From positions 620,001 through 684,000 of the forward strand of contig JAGTXO010000001.1 of the NCBI GenBank assembly GCA_019448385.1: a stretch of 64,000 nucleotides of DNA. Direction: 5' to 3'. Position 1 is the first letter of the stretch; the number at the start of each line of letters is the position of its first letter. Shown here one piece after another: positions 56,250-64,000 of the stretch. The position numbers and the translations under genes were made by a program. Source of the DNA: Diacronema lutheri. Lineage: Eukaryota > Haptophyta > Pavlovophyceae > Pavlovales > Pavlovaceae. A model generated the notes under the pieces. That model was not told where the DNA came from, searched no databases, and was given only the letters and a program-made list of their open reading frames with translations.

Positions 56250-56897
56250 CTACGCACTCCCGGCCAGGTCGACGCGCTGCTCCCCTCTGCTCCACGCCTG
56301 CAAGACCGCAGCGTGCCAGGGCGACAGACGAGGGTCGGTGACCGACGTGGCCCAGATGGCCTCGACGCCAGACTCGAAGCGAAGAGGTGTCCCCGGCGGG
56401 GGTGCAGCGGCGAGGTAGAACCAGGCGACGAGCTCGCCATTCACGAAAAGGTCGCAGGCGCGCACCACGTCCGGCGGCGCCCAGCCGAGCTCCTCCTCAC
56501 ACTCGCGCAGTAGAGCGGCAAGCGGCTCCTCGCCCTGCTCGCGCTTGCCGCCAAAGCAAGTGAGCTGACCGCCTGCGACAGACGCAGCGGCCGGGCGCTG
56601 CTCGACCAAGAAATCGGGGAAGTCGGTGGGCGTTGTGTGCCGAACCAGAATCACGCAGCAGTACTGGGGTGAGCCGCGAGCCTGCGACGAGTCAGCGTCC
56701 ACGTGCTCCCACGCCTCGGCGGCCGGGTGCATGAGAGCTGCGCCCCGCGCGCGGCCTGCCGTCGCGTGCTTGCTCGCCAAGCCCACGGCGCCCTCGCTCC
56801 TGAAAGCGAGCACGAGAAGGACGAGGTTCAACGTGGCCGCCGGCCGTGCCTCCTTTCCGATCCAAGGATTCGCGCCGTTACAACGCGGCGACACCAT
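56250..56897 (-). CDS. Nudix hydrolase
   Basis: A 215-residue protein with a complete Nudix box, GGKREQGEEPLAALLRECEEELGW, matching G-x5-E-x7-R-E-U-x-E-E-x-G-U. Preceding strands YCCVILVRHT and following VAWFYLAAAPP fit the fold. The N-terminus contains a hydrophobic stretch (TLNLVLLVLAFRSEGAVG) that may be a signal peptide from the start at 56897. Nudix enzymes hydrolyse nucleoside diphosphates linked to other moieties; the substrate is not predictable. The frame extends to 56972, which would overlap the opposing dynein light chain start. Confidence 0.85.
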   Translation of the reverse strand: MVSPRCNGANPWIGKEARPAATLNLVLLVLAFRSEGAVGLASKHATAGRARGAALMHPAAEAWEHVDADSSQARGSPQYCCVILVRHTTPTDFPDFLVEQRPAAASVAGGQLTCFGGKREQGEEPLAALLRECEEELGWAPPDVVRACDLFVNGELVAWFYLAAAPPPGTPLRFESGVEAIWATSVTDPRLSPWHAAVLQAWSRGEQRVDLAGSA

Positions 56898-56965
56898 CGT
56901 TGGTCGTTGGCAGCGCGAGCTGCTCGCCACGAGCGCACGCACCGAGGAGAGCGTGTGCGTGGGCC

Positions 56966-57570
56966 ATGTCATTCAACGTCCTCCTCAAGGATCTCGACGA
57001 TTGGAACGCGGAGGTCTTGAAAAACCCGGTCCGCGCGCGTCCGGGCCGTCACGCCGGCCGGCAGCTGCGCTGTGCCGCTCGTCCTCCGGCGCTGTCGCCT
57101 CCGCCGCCAAGCGGGCTCGCAAAAATGCACATCCCAGGCATGGAGCGCGGGCTGCGCGTATTGCTGTCACCTCCGCCGTCACCGCCACCGCCGCCCTGGC
57201 CTGCCCGAGCGCCACACCCCTCTCGCCGTTGCCGGCCTCACGCGATTGCCACACCGCGCACGCACTCGCGCGCCTGCAGCACGCACTGATTGTGATCGAC
57301 GTGTTCTCCGACTGGTGTGGGCCGACGACGATGTTGCACCGCACGCTCAAGAACCTCTTCTACGAGCTCGGCGAAGCCCACAACATCAAGTTCTGTGAGG
57401 CAAACTCGGACAGCATTGCTCCGCTCAAGGTGGAAAAGGACAAGCTTGGCTGCAAGCCGCTCTGGCTTTTCTACAAGGACGGCCTGGAGATCGGGCGAGT
57501 GGAAGGCGCCGACGTGCCCAAGATCGAAAAGCTCATTCGCGACCACGCGCCAAAGAAGATCGGCACGTGA
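56966..57570 (+). CDS. Thioredoxin-like flagellar outer-arm dynein light chain (LC3/TXNDC type)
   Basis: Exons 56966-57028 and 57280-57570 (251-bp intron, GTCCGC...GCAG) give 117 residues: MSFNVLLKDLDDWNAEVLKNP / HALIVIDVFSDWCGPTTMLHRTLKNLF and on to FCEANSDSIAPLKV, CKPLWLFYKDGLEIGRVEGAD. The active-site motif is WCGPT, keeping only one of the two cysteines. The FCEA-x-SDSI...C-x-P-x-x-LFY pattern is that of thioredoxin-like dynein light chains and TXNDC3/6, which sit in the outer dynein arm. This implies that the organism builds motile flagella. The lost second Cys suggests a structural or single-cysteine redox-sensing role (inference). Confidence 0.85.
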
Positions 57571-57761
57571 TCAGCTTGGGTGCGTGCGTGATGTTCGTCG
57601 TAGTGCGTGCGTAAAGACCGGCCGGGCAGACGATGCCGCCCTGCTTTGGCGCCTCCTCGCCTGGAGCGGGCAGTGTGAGAGTGAGCTGCTCCACCCCAAC
57701 ACGCCCGATTCGTCATTGCAGATCACGGGGTGTCAGTGTCACGCGTGCAGAAGGCCGTCAC

Positions 57762-59798
57762 TCAGCTTTCGTCGCTCTCTTCATCGTCCTCGTCCTCGTC
57801 GCCATCATCGCCGTCCTCCCCTTCTTCCTCCTCGCCCTCGTTGTCGCCCTCGCCGTCCGATTCGCCGCTCGGGACGTCCGCGGGATGGAGGCGATATTCG
57901 ACGGCAACGTCCCAGCGGCTGCCGGGTGCTCTCGCGCTCACGTACTTGACAAAGCGCAGCGTGCCCGAGTCGCGCAGCACGAGGTTGAGCGTGTTGGTCG
58001 AGGCCTCCACGTTGAGCAGCTCAGCCCCTTCCTCCGTCTCGCCGCGCGCATCCTCGCCTGCGGACGCGCCGGCGGCCGCCTCGGGCGCCGACGAGCCGCG
58101 CTCGGGCGCGCGGCTCGTCCTGTAGACCGCCGTCACCTCCGGGTCGTTGTCCTCCTCCGCGCCAAGGTAGGCCTCGAAGCCGCCAACCTCGCCGCTCTGC
58201 CACGCGGCGCGTTCGACGGAGAGCTGTGCGCGCCGCTTCTTGCGCGGCGCGGCGCCGTCCGCGCGGCGCGCACGGCCGGCCTGCTGTTCTTCATGCGGCT
58301 GGCCCTCGTGCACGAAGCAGAACGTTGCGTCGAGGAAGGGGCAGTCGCGCGGCGGCATCGCGCCGGCGTGCGCGACCGTGTAGTCGAGGCCAGGCCGGAA
58401 GCGACGGATGGCAGAGCGCGCGCCGACGGTGCGCAGCTGCGTGAGCGCGAGCAGGTACTTCTGAAAGGCGGGCGAGGTCACGAGCGTAGCGCGCAGCTGC
58501 GCGAGCGCGTTGCCCACGTCGCTCTCACCGGCGAGCGGCTCGGACGCGCGTGCGCCGCTTGTGCGCCCCGCGTGCGGGGGGTGGTCGTAACGGAGGAAGC
58601 GCTGCATGTGCGGCGGGCCGACCACGTGCCAGCCGTCGCGAACGCCGAGGTCGTGCTTGCCGCACAGCCGGGCAAAGAGCTCGTCGGGCGGCGCCGTGCC
58701 GATTGCGTCGCTCGCGTCCGCCGCGCGCGTGAGTTCGGCGATGCGCCCGGCGACGTCGTCGCGCAGGAAGCCGCGGAGCTGCATGCACGAGTGCGTGGCA
58801 AACTGCGCCTGAATCTTGGCAAGCGCCTTTGGCTCAAGGTATGTCGGATTGAGCCAGCGCTCGAGCAGCCGCCGCTCCGGCCCCGTGAGGAGCTGCGCGA
58901 GCGACGCGCCCGTGGGCCGCACGCCCTCGGCCGCGTCGGCGGCGTACAGCAGCAGCGGCTCGAAGGGCTCGGCAGGCGCGGTCGCGTCGGCACCGGCGGC
59001 CACGCCACGCAGCTGCGCGAGCGACGCGGCGCCCGGCGGCATCGGCTCGTCGTGTGGCCTGTGGAACCAACCCGAAATTGACATGCGCGGGCACTCCCCG
59101 AGCACCTCACCCACCGAATGGAACGATCGGCCGGGCTGCACCTCGAAGAGGGCCATCGAGTTCCAGTGCGGGAGCACGTAGCGCATCGGCGTGGTGTGCG
59201 GGTGCGCCACGCCGCTCGCGTCCGGCGGCAGCGTGCCGTACAGCTCGAGCGCACCGCCCTCGTCGAGCCGCCAGTCTCGGCCGGGCTCAGTCAAATAGAC
59301 GATGTAAGAGAGACGGCGCGTACCGATCACGTCATCGTGGCAGAGGAGGTGGTGACCAGGCGCGTAGATGTTGACGGAGCAGTCCGTCTTCTCCGACAGC
59401 GGGCCGCACCCCGTCAGGCCGCGCAGCATCTCGCGGAACTCGCGCGAGTACAAGGCGTCGCGCAGCGCGAGCAGCGCAGGCATCTTCGCGGCGACCGCGG
59501 GCGCGCTCTGCTCGAGGCAGGCGAGGTCAAGCGGCACCTGCAGCACCTTGAACAGGTCGGTCTCTTTGAAGGTGGCGCGAAGGTTGCGCACGATCTCCTC
59601 CTTGGCTGCCGCGAGGTGCGCCTCGTCGCAGAGGCCGCGAATGCTCGAATGGGTGTAGGGCGTCGACCGCGCGTACTCCCCGCGCGCGCGCCCGAGGGCG
59701 GCCTTGTCCGTGAGTAGTGGCGTGCGGATGATCGCGCTGGCGCCGGCCGTGCCCGTTGCCGCATCGCCCTCCGCGCGCGCTCTGCGCTTCGCGTTCAT
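57762..59798 (-). CDS. OGFOD1: OGFOD1/Tpa1/Ofd1-type prolyl 3-hydroxylase
   Basis: A 678-residue 2-oxoglutarate oxygenase; in yeast and animals this family hydroxylates a proline of ribosomal protein uS12 and tunes translation. The catalytic N-terminal domain shows VNIYAPGHHLLCHDDVIGTRRLSYIVYLTE (His and Asp of the HxD pair), DEGGALELYGTLPP, and the distal His and Arg in FEVQPGRSFHSVGEV then RMSISGWFH. The C-terminal non-catalytic beta-helix domain of Tpa1 follows (CMQLRGFLRDD, GWHVVGPPHMQRFLRYD). The tail is an acidic low-complexity run (GEEEEGEDGDDGDEDEDDEE). Start 59798 is preferred: the frame is open to 59867, but that stretch overlaps the TATA-like motif. Confidence 0.93.
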   Translation of the reverse strand: MNAKRRARAEGDAATGTAGASAIIRTPLLTDKAALGRARGEYARSTPYTHSSIRGLCDEAHLAAAKEEIVRNLRATFKETDLFKVLQVPLDLACLEQSAPAVAAKMPALLALRDALYSREFREMLRGLTGCGPLSEKTDCSVNIYAPGHHLLCHDDVIGTRRLSYIVYLTEPGRDWRLDEGGALELYGTLPPDASGVAHPHTTPMRYVLPHWNSMALFEVQPGRSFHSVGEVLGECPRMSISGWFHRPHDEPMPPGAASLAQLRGVAAGADATAPAEPFEPLLLYAADAAEGVRPTGASLAQLLTGPERRLLERWLNPTYLEPKALAKIQAQFATHSCMQLRGFLRDDVAGRIAELTRAADASDAIGTAPPDELFARLCGKHDLGVRDGWHVVGPPHMQRFLRYDHPPHAGRTSGARASEPLAGESDVGNALAQLRATLVTSPAFQKYLLALTQLRTVGARSAIRRFRPGLDYTVAHAGAMPPRDCPFLDATFCFVHEGQPHEEQQAGRARRADGAAPRKKRRAQLSVERAAWQSGEVGGFEAYLGAEEDNDPEVTAVYRTSRAPERGSSAPEAAAGASAGEDARGETEEGAELLNVEASTNTLNLVLRDSGTLRFVKYVSARAPGSRWDVAVEYRLHPADVPSGESDGEGDNEGEEEEGEDGDDGDEDEDDEESDES

Positions 59799-59850
59799 GG
59801 CCGACCACGCGGCCGACAAGGTTTCGTGGAAAAAACCCCAAAAGGGTAAA

Positions 59851-59870
59851 CATTTAAATATTCCCATGTG
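59851..59870 (-). promoter_or_regulatory. TATA-like promoter motif CATGGGAATATTTAAAT
   Basis: Minus-strand motif (59868-59852) with its TTAAAT core about 55 bp upstream of the preferred OGFOD1 start (59798), a spacing that fits a TATA box and short 5'UTR. It matches 46209-46193 in 15 of 17 positions. Confidence 0.6.
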
Positions 59871-60061
59871 CTAACGACGCTTACAGGCGGGTCAGCAGGA
59901 GGGGCGCGCACGGGGCCGAGGCTGGACAAACGGAGCGAGCGAAAGGGCGCACGCAACATCAGGCCGAAATCAGGGCGTCGACCCTGTGCACGCCGGCAGC
60001 GGGAACGGCCGGGACGGCAAGGACGTGGCAGGACGCGTCATGGGCGGACACCCACACACGC

Positions 60062-60740
60062 CTAGCCACCCCTCGCCGGCCCCCGCCGGCCGCCGCCGCC
60101 GTCGCCGCGCCGGAAGCAGAGGCCGTCCACACCGCCGCAGGCGTCCACATCCGCCTGGACGCCGTGAGCCGCGTGGCGGTGCGGCGGCGCCTGTCCGCGC
60201 GCCATCTGCGCGCGCGCGAGCAGGAGCTGCGCGTGCCCACGCACGACGCACGCGGCGAGCTGGAGGCGCATGTGGCGCTCGAGGGCCGCGCGGGCGACGT
60301 CGCGCGAGGGCGCGCCCATGCGCGCCATCCACGCGTCCGCGCCCATGTGCGAGAAGGTGACGAGCAGGTCGGCGAGGCCGGCCGACCACTCGCCGAACGA
60401 GCCGATGACCAGCGCGCGGATCGGCGGGAACGAGTTGAGGCGCGCCTGCATCGGGCCCACCTGGCCCGGCTGCATGCCGAAGAGCTCCTCGTCGAGTTGA
60501 GCGCACGCACGCCGCCGCTCGCCGCCGACGGCCGCCGCCCGCCGCTCAGCGGCCTGGCAGCGGCGCGTGTCCGACTGGCCGTAGCGCGTGGGGCAGTACG
60601 AGATCGACTTGAGCTCGCACAGTGTCTGCACGAGCTGAGGGGCCGAGCCCGCACCGTTGAGCACTACGACGAGATCGACGGTGGGCACGCGCCGACGACG
60701 CAGGGCCGCGCGCCCGGCCGGCGGCACGCCGGCGAGCACG
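60062..60740 (-). other. Partial coding fragment resembling mobile-element-linked algal ORFs
   Basis: The frame reads VDLVVVLNGAGSAPQLVQTLCELKS, then DEELFGMQPGQVGPMQARLNSF and RALVIGSFGEWSAGLADLLVTF. This pattern (NG-x-G-x-AP...ELKSI, VGP-x-x-A-x-L-x-S-F, FG-x-x-GE-S) is one I recall from many predicted proteins in haptophyte and other protist genomes that lie next to retroelement sequences; that recollection is not a search result. There is no credible start codon: the frame simply opens upstream into the neighbouring gene region. It is most simply an old partial insertion. About 190 bp upstream of it on the same strand is nothing but the 3' end of the multi-TM gene. Confidence 0.5.
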
Positions 60741-60807
60741 GAGCCAGAGGTAAGTAAATAAGTAAACGGCGGGCCGCGTAGATGTTGACGGGGCAGATTG
60801 CGCAGTG

Positions 60808-61914
60808 CTACAGCATCGCAGAGACGCCGACGCCCACTGGCAAAGCTCTCCGCGCTGGCGGCACCTGAACGTCGCGGTCCCAGTGGCTTCGCGTATCGAC
60901 GGCCGTCCTGGCCGCCACGGGCGCGTGCGGCGCCGGGACGGAGGACCCCGTTACCATCGCGAGCGGCAGCGCGGGCCGAGTTGCCGCCGCCGGCTGGGTG
61001 GGCCGCGCGGCCGCGCGCTGCGCGTAGACCGTCGAGTGATGCTCGACAATGTTCACGACCAGCAGGCCGCCGTGCGCGGGCGCCGCGCGCGCGCCGAGCC
61101 ACGTGAAGAGAAAGACGCCACTGAGCGAGAGGCACGTCCCCGCCTCGGCGACGAAGGACAGAACGCCACTTGGCGCGGGGCAGGCGGAGGGCGGCGCGAA
61201 TCCAACGCACGTGAACGCCGACTGCGCGACGAAAAAAGTCAAGGCGCACAACACGCCCGTGAGGGCGTAAAACCGTCGTCCGACGAACGCGCGCGCAAGA
61301 AAGGTGGACAAGATGATGAGCTCGATCGCAAAGCTGAGCGCGAAGGCGCACGCGGCGCACGCATTGTACGCGCGAGTGACGCCCGCAAGGTCCGACGCGT
61401 CGTACATGGGGGAAGCGAGCATGTAAATGCCGAGGCTCTGCAGCGAGAGCCACCAGAATCGAAGCCAACCTTCGGCGCCGAGCGGCCACAGGTGCTGCCG
61501 CGCGGGCTCGGGTCTCGTGAGTCTGGCGCAGAACGTGAGTCGTGGCGGCGGACGGTGAGCCGGCGGCGTGAGGAAGAAGGTGTGCATGCCCGTCAGATTG
61601 AGGGTGGCAGCAAAGGCGCAGAGCGTGTGAAAGAAGCGGCCCTGCGGCGTGTCCCAGTTGGACACGCTCGCCGCAATCGTCTGGTACTGGGCCATCGTGT
61701 GCCCACCGACGACGAGCAGCACGGGCGCTTGGATTCCCACAACCGCGAGCAGCAGCGAGAGTAAGCCACATGCGAGCGTCGAGAAGCGGACGAAGATGGC
61801 AACGACAAGTGACGCGAGCTCGCCGCCTTCCACAGCCGACTCATGCGCCGTCACTGACGCGCTCCGCGCTACTTTCCTCCGCGCGGGCGCGAGAGAGCCG
61901 CAAACCGCGCCCAT
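60808..61914 (-). CDS. Multi-pass membrane protein, unknown
   Basis: A 368-residue protein with about six hydrophobic helices: FVRFSTLACGLLSLLLAVVG, VLLVVGG, FFHTLCAFAATLNLTGMHTF, FWWLSLQSLGIYMLASP, ACAACAFALSFAIELIILSTFLA, FYALTGVLCALTFFVAQSAF and VAEAGTCLSLSGVFLFTWLG. The spacing of helix pairs recalls FRAG1/DRAM-like proteins, but no diagnostic motif is present, so I leave it unnamed. The C-terminus after residue 290 is Ala/Pro/Arg-rich and probably unstructured. The start at 61914 (MGAVCGSLAP) could be N-acylated. Confidence 0.65.
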   Translation of the reverse strand: MGAVCGSLAPARRKVARSASVTAHESAVEGGELASLVVAIFVRFSTLACGLLSLLLAVVGIQAPVLLVVGGHTMAQYQTIAASVSNWDTPQGRFFHTLCAFAATLNLTGMHTFFLTPPAHRPPPRLTFCARLTRPEPARQHLWPLGAEGWLRFWWLSLQSLGIYMLASPMYDASDLAGVTRAYNACAACAFALSFAIELIILSTFLARAFVGRRFYALTGVLCALTFFVAQSAFTCVGFAPPSACPAPSGVLSFVAEAGTCLSLSGVFLFTWLGARAAPAHGGLLVVNIVEHHSTVYAQRAAARPTQPAAATRPALPLAMVTGSSVPAPHAPVAARTAVDTRSHWDRDVQVPPARRALPVGVGVSAML

Positions 61915-62046
61915 GACGTCGGTCCTGGATTTGGGACGGAAGTCAGAACGTGTGCCGCAATCTCTGACAAGTTCCTCCCCGCCTGGCGGGCAAAAATATC
62001 ATGCAGATTGACGACCTCGGCACCGCACTTGCACGCGCGATGAATG

Positions 62047-64000
62047 TCACCGACGCCGTTTGATGTGGCTTTGCTTCGAGTGGTTGGAGCGTCGGAAGGG
62101 CTTGGTCGGCTTGGCCGTTCGCCCGCCCTCGACCTGAGCCACGCCCGCGCTCGCTGCGTCGGCCCTGGGCTTGTCGGCGCGCGGCCGCTTGGGCTTTGGC
62201 GATTGGAACGGGCTCGCAGCCTTGGCGGACGCGCGCAGCCTGTCTGCCGTCGCCCGCGGGCTCTGCTTGGCAAGCGATTTTGCGGCCTTGGCGGCGCGCT
62301 TGGCCTGGTGCAGCACCGCGCCTTCGTCGAGGCCGCTCTGCGCCGCGAGCTGCTTGGCCGCCTCGCGCTTGCGCTTCTGCTTGCGCGTGAGCTGTCGGTC
62401 TGGCTCGCGCGCGCGGCCGGCGGGGCCATCCGCCGACTGCGCGCTGGCCGCGCCGCCCTTCGGCGGGCGCGTCGCGTGCACGGCGCGCACCGACGTCGGC
62501 TCGTCGCGCTGCGCCTTGGCCTGCTGCTCCGCCTTGCCCGCCTTTGAGAGGAACCACGTCCTCCGCGGGCGGGTTCGGATCTCTTCGCGGTGCTGCAGAA
62601 GATTTGATGCCCTGTTCGCCTGCATGCAGGGCGGATAGGGGGTGTGGATGCCGAGGGCGCGCGCGCAGGCGCGTGTGCGAGTGCCGCCGCGCTCCTCCTG
62701 CACTCCAGTCGCGCGACCGCGCCCCATGCCCGGCCGGCAGTCGCGCCGCTGCCGCGGCCGCGCGCGCGCAACGCGCACCTCCATCTGCGCGACGCGCATC
62801 TGCTTGTCCTCCTTCTCGCGCGCGTACGTCGCGCGCAACACCGGCTGGAGCGCAAGGATCTGCGCGCCCCACGCCTCGATGCTTCCGTCGGGCAGCACGC
62901 GCGTCTTGACGGCGTGCGGCGCGCGCTGCACAACCTCCTCGAGAACGGTCTTGTCACTCCCGCTCACGAGCGAGATGGCGCGGCCGCCGCGGCCCGCACG
63001 CGCGGTGCGGCCGACGCGATGGATGTACGAGCGGATCGTCGCGGGCATTTGAAAATTGATCACCGTCTGCACGCCCGTAATGTCGAGGCCGCGGCTCGCG
63101 AGGTCGGTCGCGATTAAAAAGCGGCTGTCGCCGCGGCGAAAGCGCTCGAGCTCCTCGACGCGCTGCTGCTGCGAGAGCTCGCCGTGCAGCTCGCCCGCCT
63201 GCGCTCACCGCGCGCACCGCGCGCATCGCGCGCGCGCGCGAACGCGCGCAAAAGGCGGTGCCGTGGGCGCGCGCGCGCGCGCGCGCACCGCGCGCACCAG
63301 GCGGCAGGGCGGGGCGCCGAGCGCGCGCGCGCTCGCGTGCTGCGCGCGCCTTGAGCTCGCAGGCGCGCATGAGCGTGGCGAGCCGGTGCGCCTGCGTGCG
63401 CGAGCGCGTGAAGACGAGCACGCCCTCCGTGAACGAGCGTGTGCAGAGCGAGAGGAGCGCGGCCTCGCGCTCGGCCTGTGCCAAATGCTCGCCCAGCACC
63501 ACTCCGCCAAACGGCTGCGCCGTGCCGCCAGGCGCGTCGCTGTGCACGCGCACAAATTCCTGCACGAGCGTGCCCGCCACGCCCATGTCCTCGTTCACCT
63601 TGACCGTTGTCGGCCGGTTGAGCGACGCGGCGATCAGCTGCTCGACGGCAGGCGAGAGCGTCGCCGTGAAGAGGAGGGTTTGCCGGCCACGCGGCGTCAT
63701 CTTGATGATCTCGTCGAGCTCGGCGCGGAAGCCGAGCTCGAGCAGGCGGTCGGCCTCATCGAGCACGAGCACCTCGACCGACTCGAGCGTCACCGCCTGC
63801 GAGTTGCGCACGAGGTCGATCAGCCGGCCGGGCGTGCCGATCACGATGTCGGGCCGAGATCGGAGCTCCGCCTCCTGCGCCTTGAGCGAGAGGCCGCCGA
63901 CGACGAGCGCGGTCTGCACAGAGGTATACTTGGCGAGGCGCGATGTCATCGCATGGCACTGCATCCCCAGCTCGCGCGTGGGCAGCAGCACCAGCGCGGC
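62047..64000 (-). CDS. DDX27: DEAD-box RNA helicase DDX27/Drs1, 5' part missing
   Basis: A ribosome-biogenesis helicase needed for 60S subunit maturation in yeast (Drs1). Exons 64000-63350, 63198-62779 and 62619-62047 give 547 residues; the upstream part, including Walker A, is beyond the right edge. Visible motifs are LLPTRELGMQ (Ia), TPGRLIDLV (Ib), VLVLDEADRLLELGF (II), LLFTATLS (III), GVLVFTRSRTQAHR (IV), GELHGELSQQQRVEEL, LIATDLASRGLDI (V) and YIHRVGRTARAG (VI). The WFLSK segment and the Lys/Arg-rich tail are those of DDX27. The first intron (151 bp) seems to use a GC donor (AAG/GCGCGC...GCAG); the second (159 bp) is GTGCGC...GCAG. Confidence 0.92.

Noticed and set aside
60062-61771. 569-residue minus-strand frame spanning the multi-TM gene
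   Set aside because: Only its last 230 residues look protein-like; the upstream part is an out-of-frame shadow of the multi-TM gene.

Overview
The window looks like nuclear DNA of a flagellated, plastid-bearing eukaryotic microalga. The evidence is very high GC content, GT-AG introns of about 40-250 bp, signal peptides ending in the ASAF/AGF-type motif used for import into red-lineage complex plastids (rubredoxin, lumazine synthase, LON-domain protein), a thioredoxin-like flagellar dynein light chain, and eukaryote-only machinery (LSM2, Derlin, Iwr1, DDX27, PIP kinase). A haptophyte (Pavlovales-like) is my best guess, but it is inference from gene style and not a database result. No rRNA, CRISPR array or prokaryotic operon was seen.

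Layout. 0-7 kb: mitochondrial carrier (cut by the left edge), PSII-type rubredoxin, a small PDCD4-motif protein, Iwr1, lumazine synthase and a large FN3/EF-hand/SAM/zinc-finger protein. 7-15 kb: M50 membrane protease, a selenocysteine thioredoxin reductase with a 3'UTR SECIS element, two small or multi-pass membrane proteins, a plastid LON-domain protein and a PHD-finger protein. 15-20 kb: an FHA-polynucleotide kinase/phosphatase-aldo/keto reductase fusion, followed by a 2.3 kb element that carries a Fanzor (eukaryotic TnpB-like) nuclease between perfect 24-bp direct repeats. 20-30 kb: a small three-exon gene, a double CXXC zinc-finger protein, an F-box-like remnant, a mitochondrial-looking small protein, LSM2, an SF1 helicase and a coiled-coil protein. 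30-46 kb: a 1,936-aa LRR/multi-TM/TIR-like receptor, an AAA+ ATPase, a double GNAT protein, Derlin and a Patched-like SSD transporter with an embedded ShKT domain. 46-64 kb: a 2OG oxygenase, a pherophorin-like wall protein, serine acetyltransferase, a TPR-DnaJ protein, a Sec66-CS fusion, FUN14, PIP kinase, a Nudix hydrolase, a dynein light chain, OGFOD1/Tpa1, a multi-TM protein and DDX27 (cut by the right edge).

Organisation. Genes are packed tightly. At least eleven head-to-head pairs have start codons less than 150 bp apart, so shared promoters are the rule. Several tail-to-tail pairs are separated by long poly-C or G-run tracts. I placed 22 introns by joining reading frames at GT-AG (one GC-AG) borders where the joined protein matches its family; 13 of them begin GTGCG. 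The most notable items are the Fanzor element, the PNKP-AKR fusion, the selenoprotein with a legible SECIS core, the TIR-like receptor and the Sec66-CS fusion.
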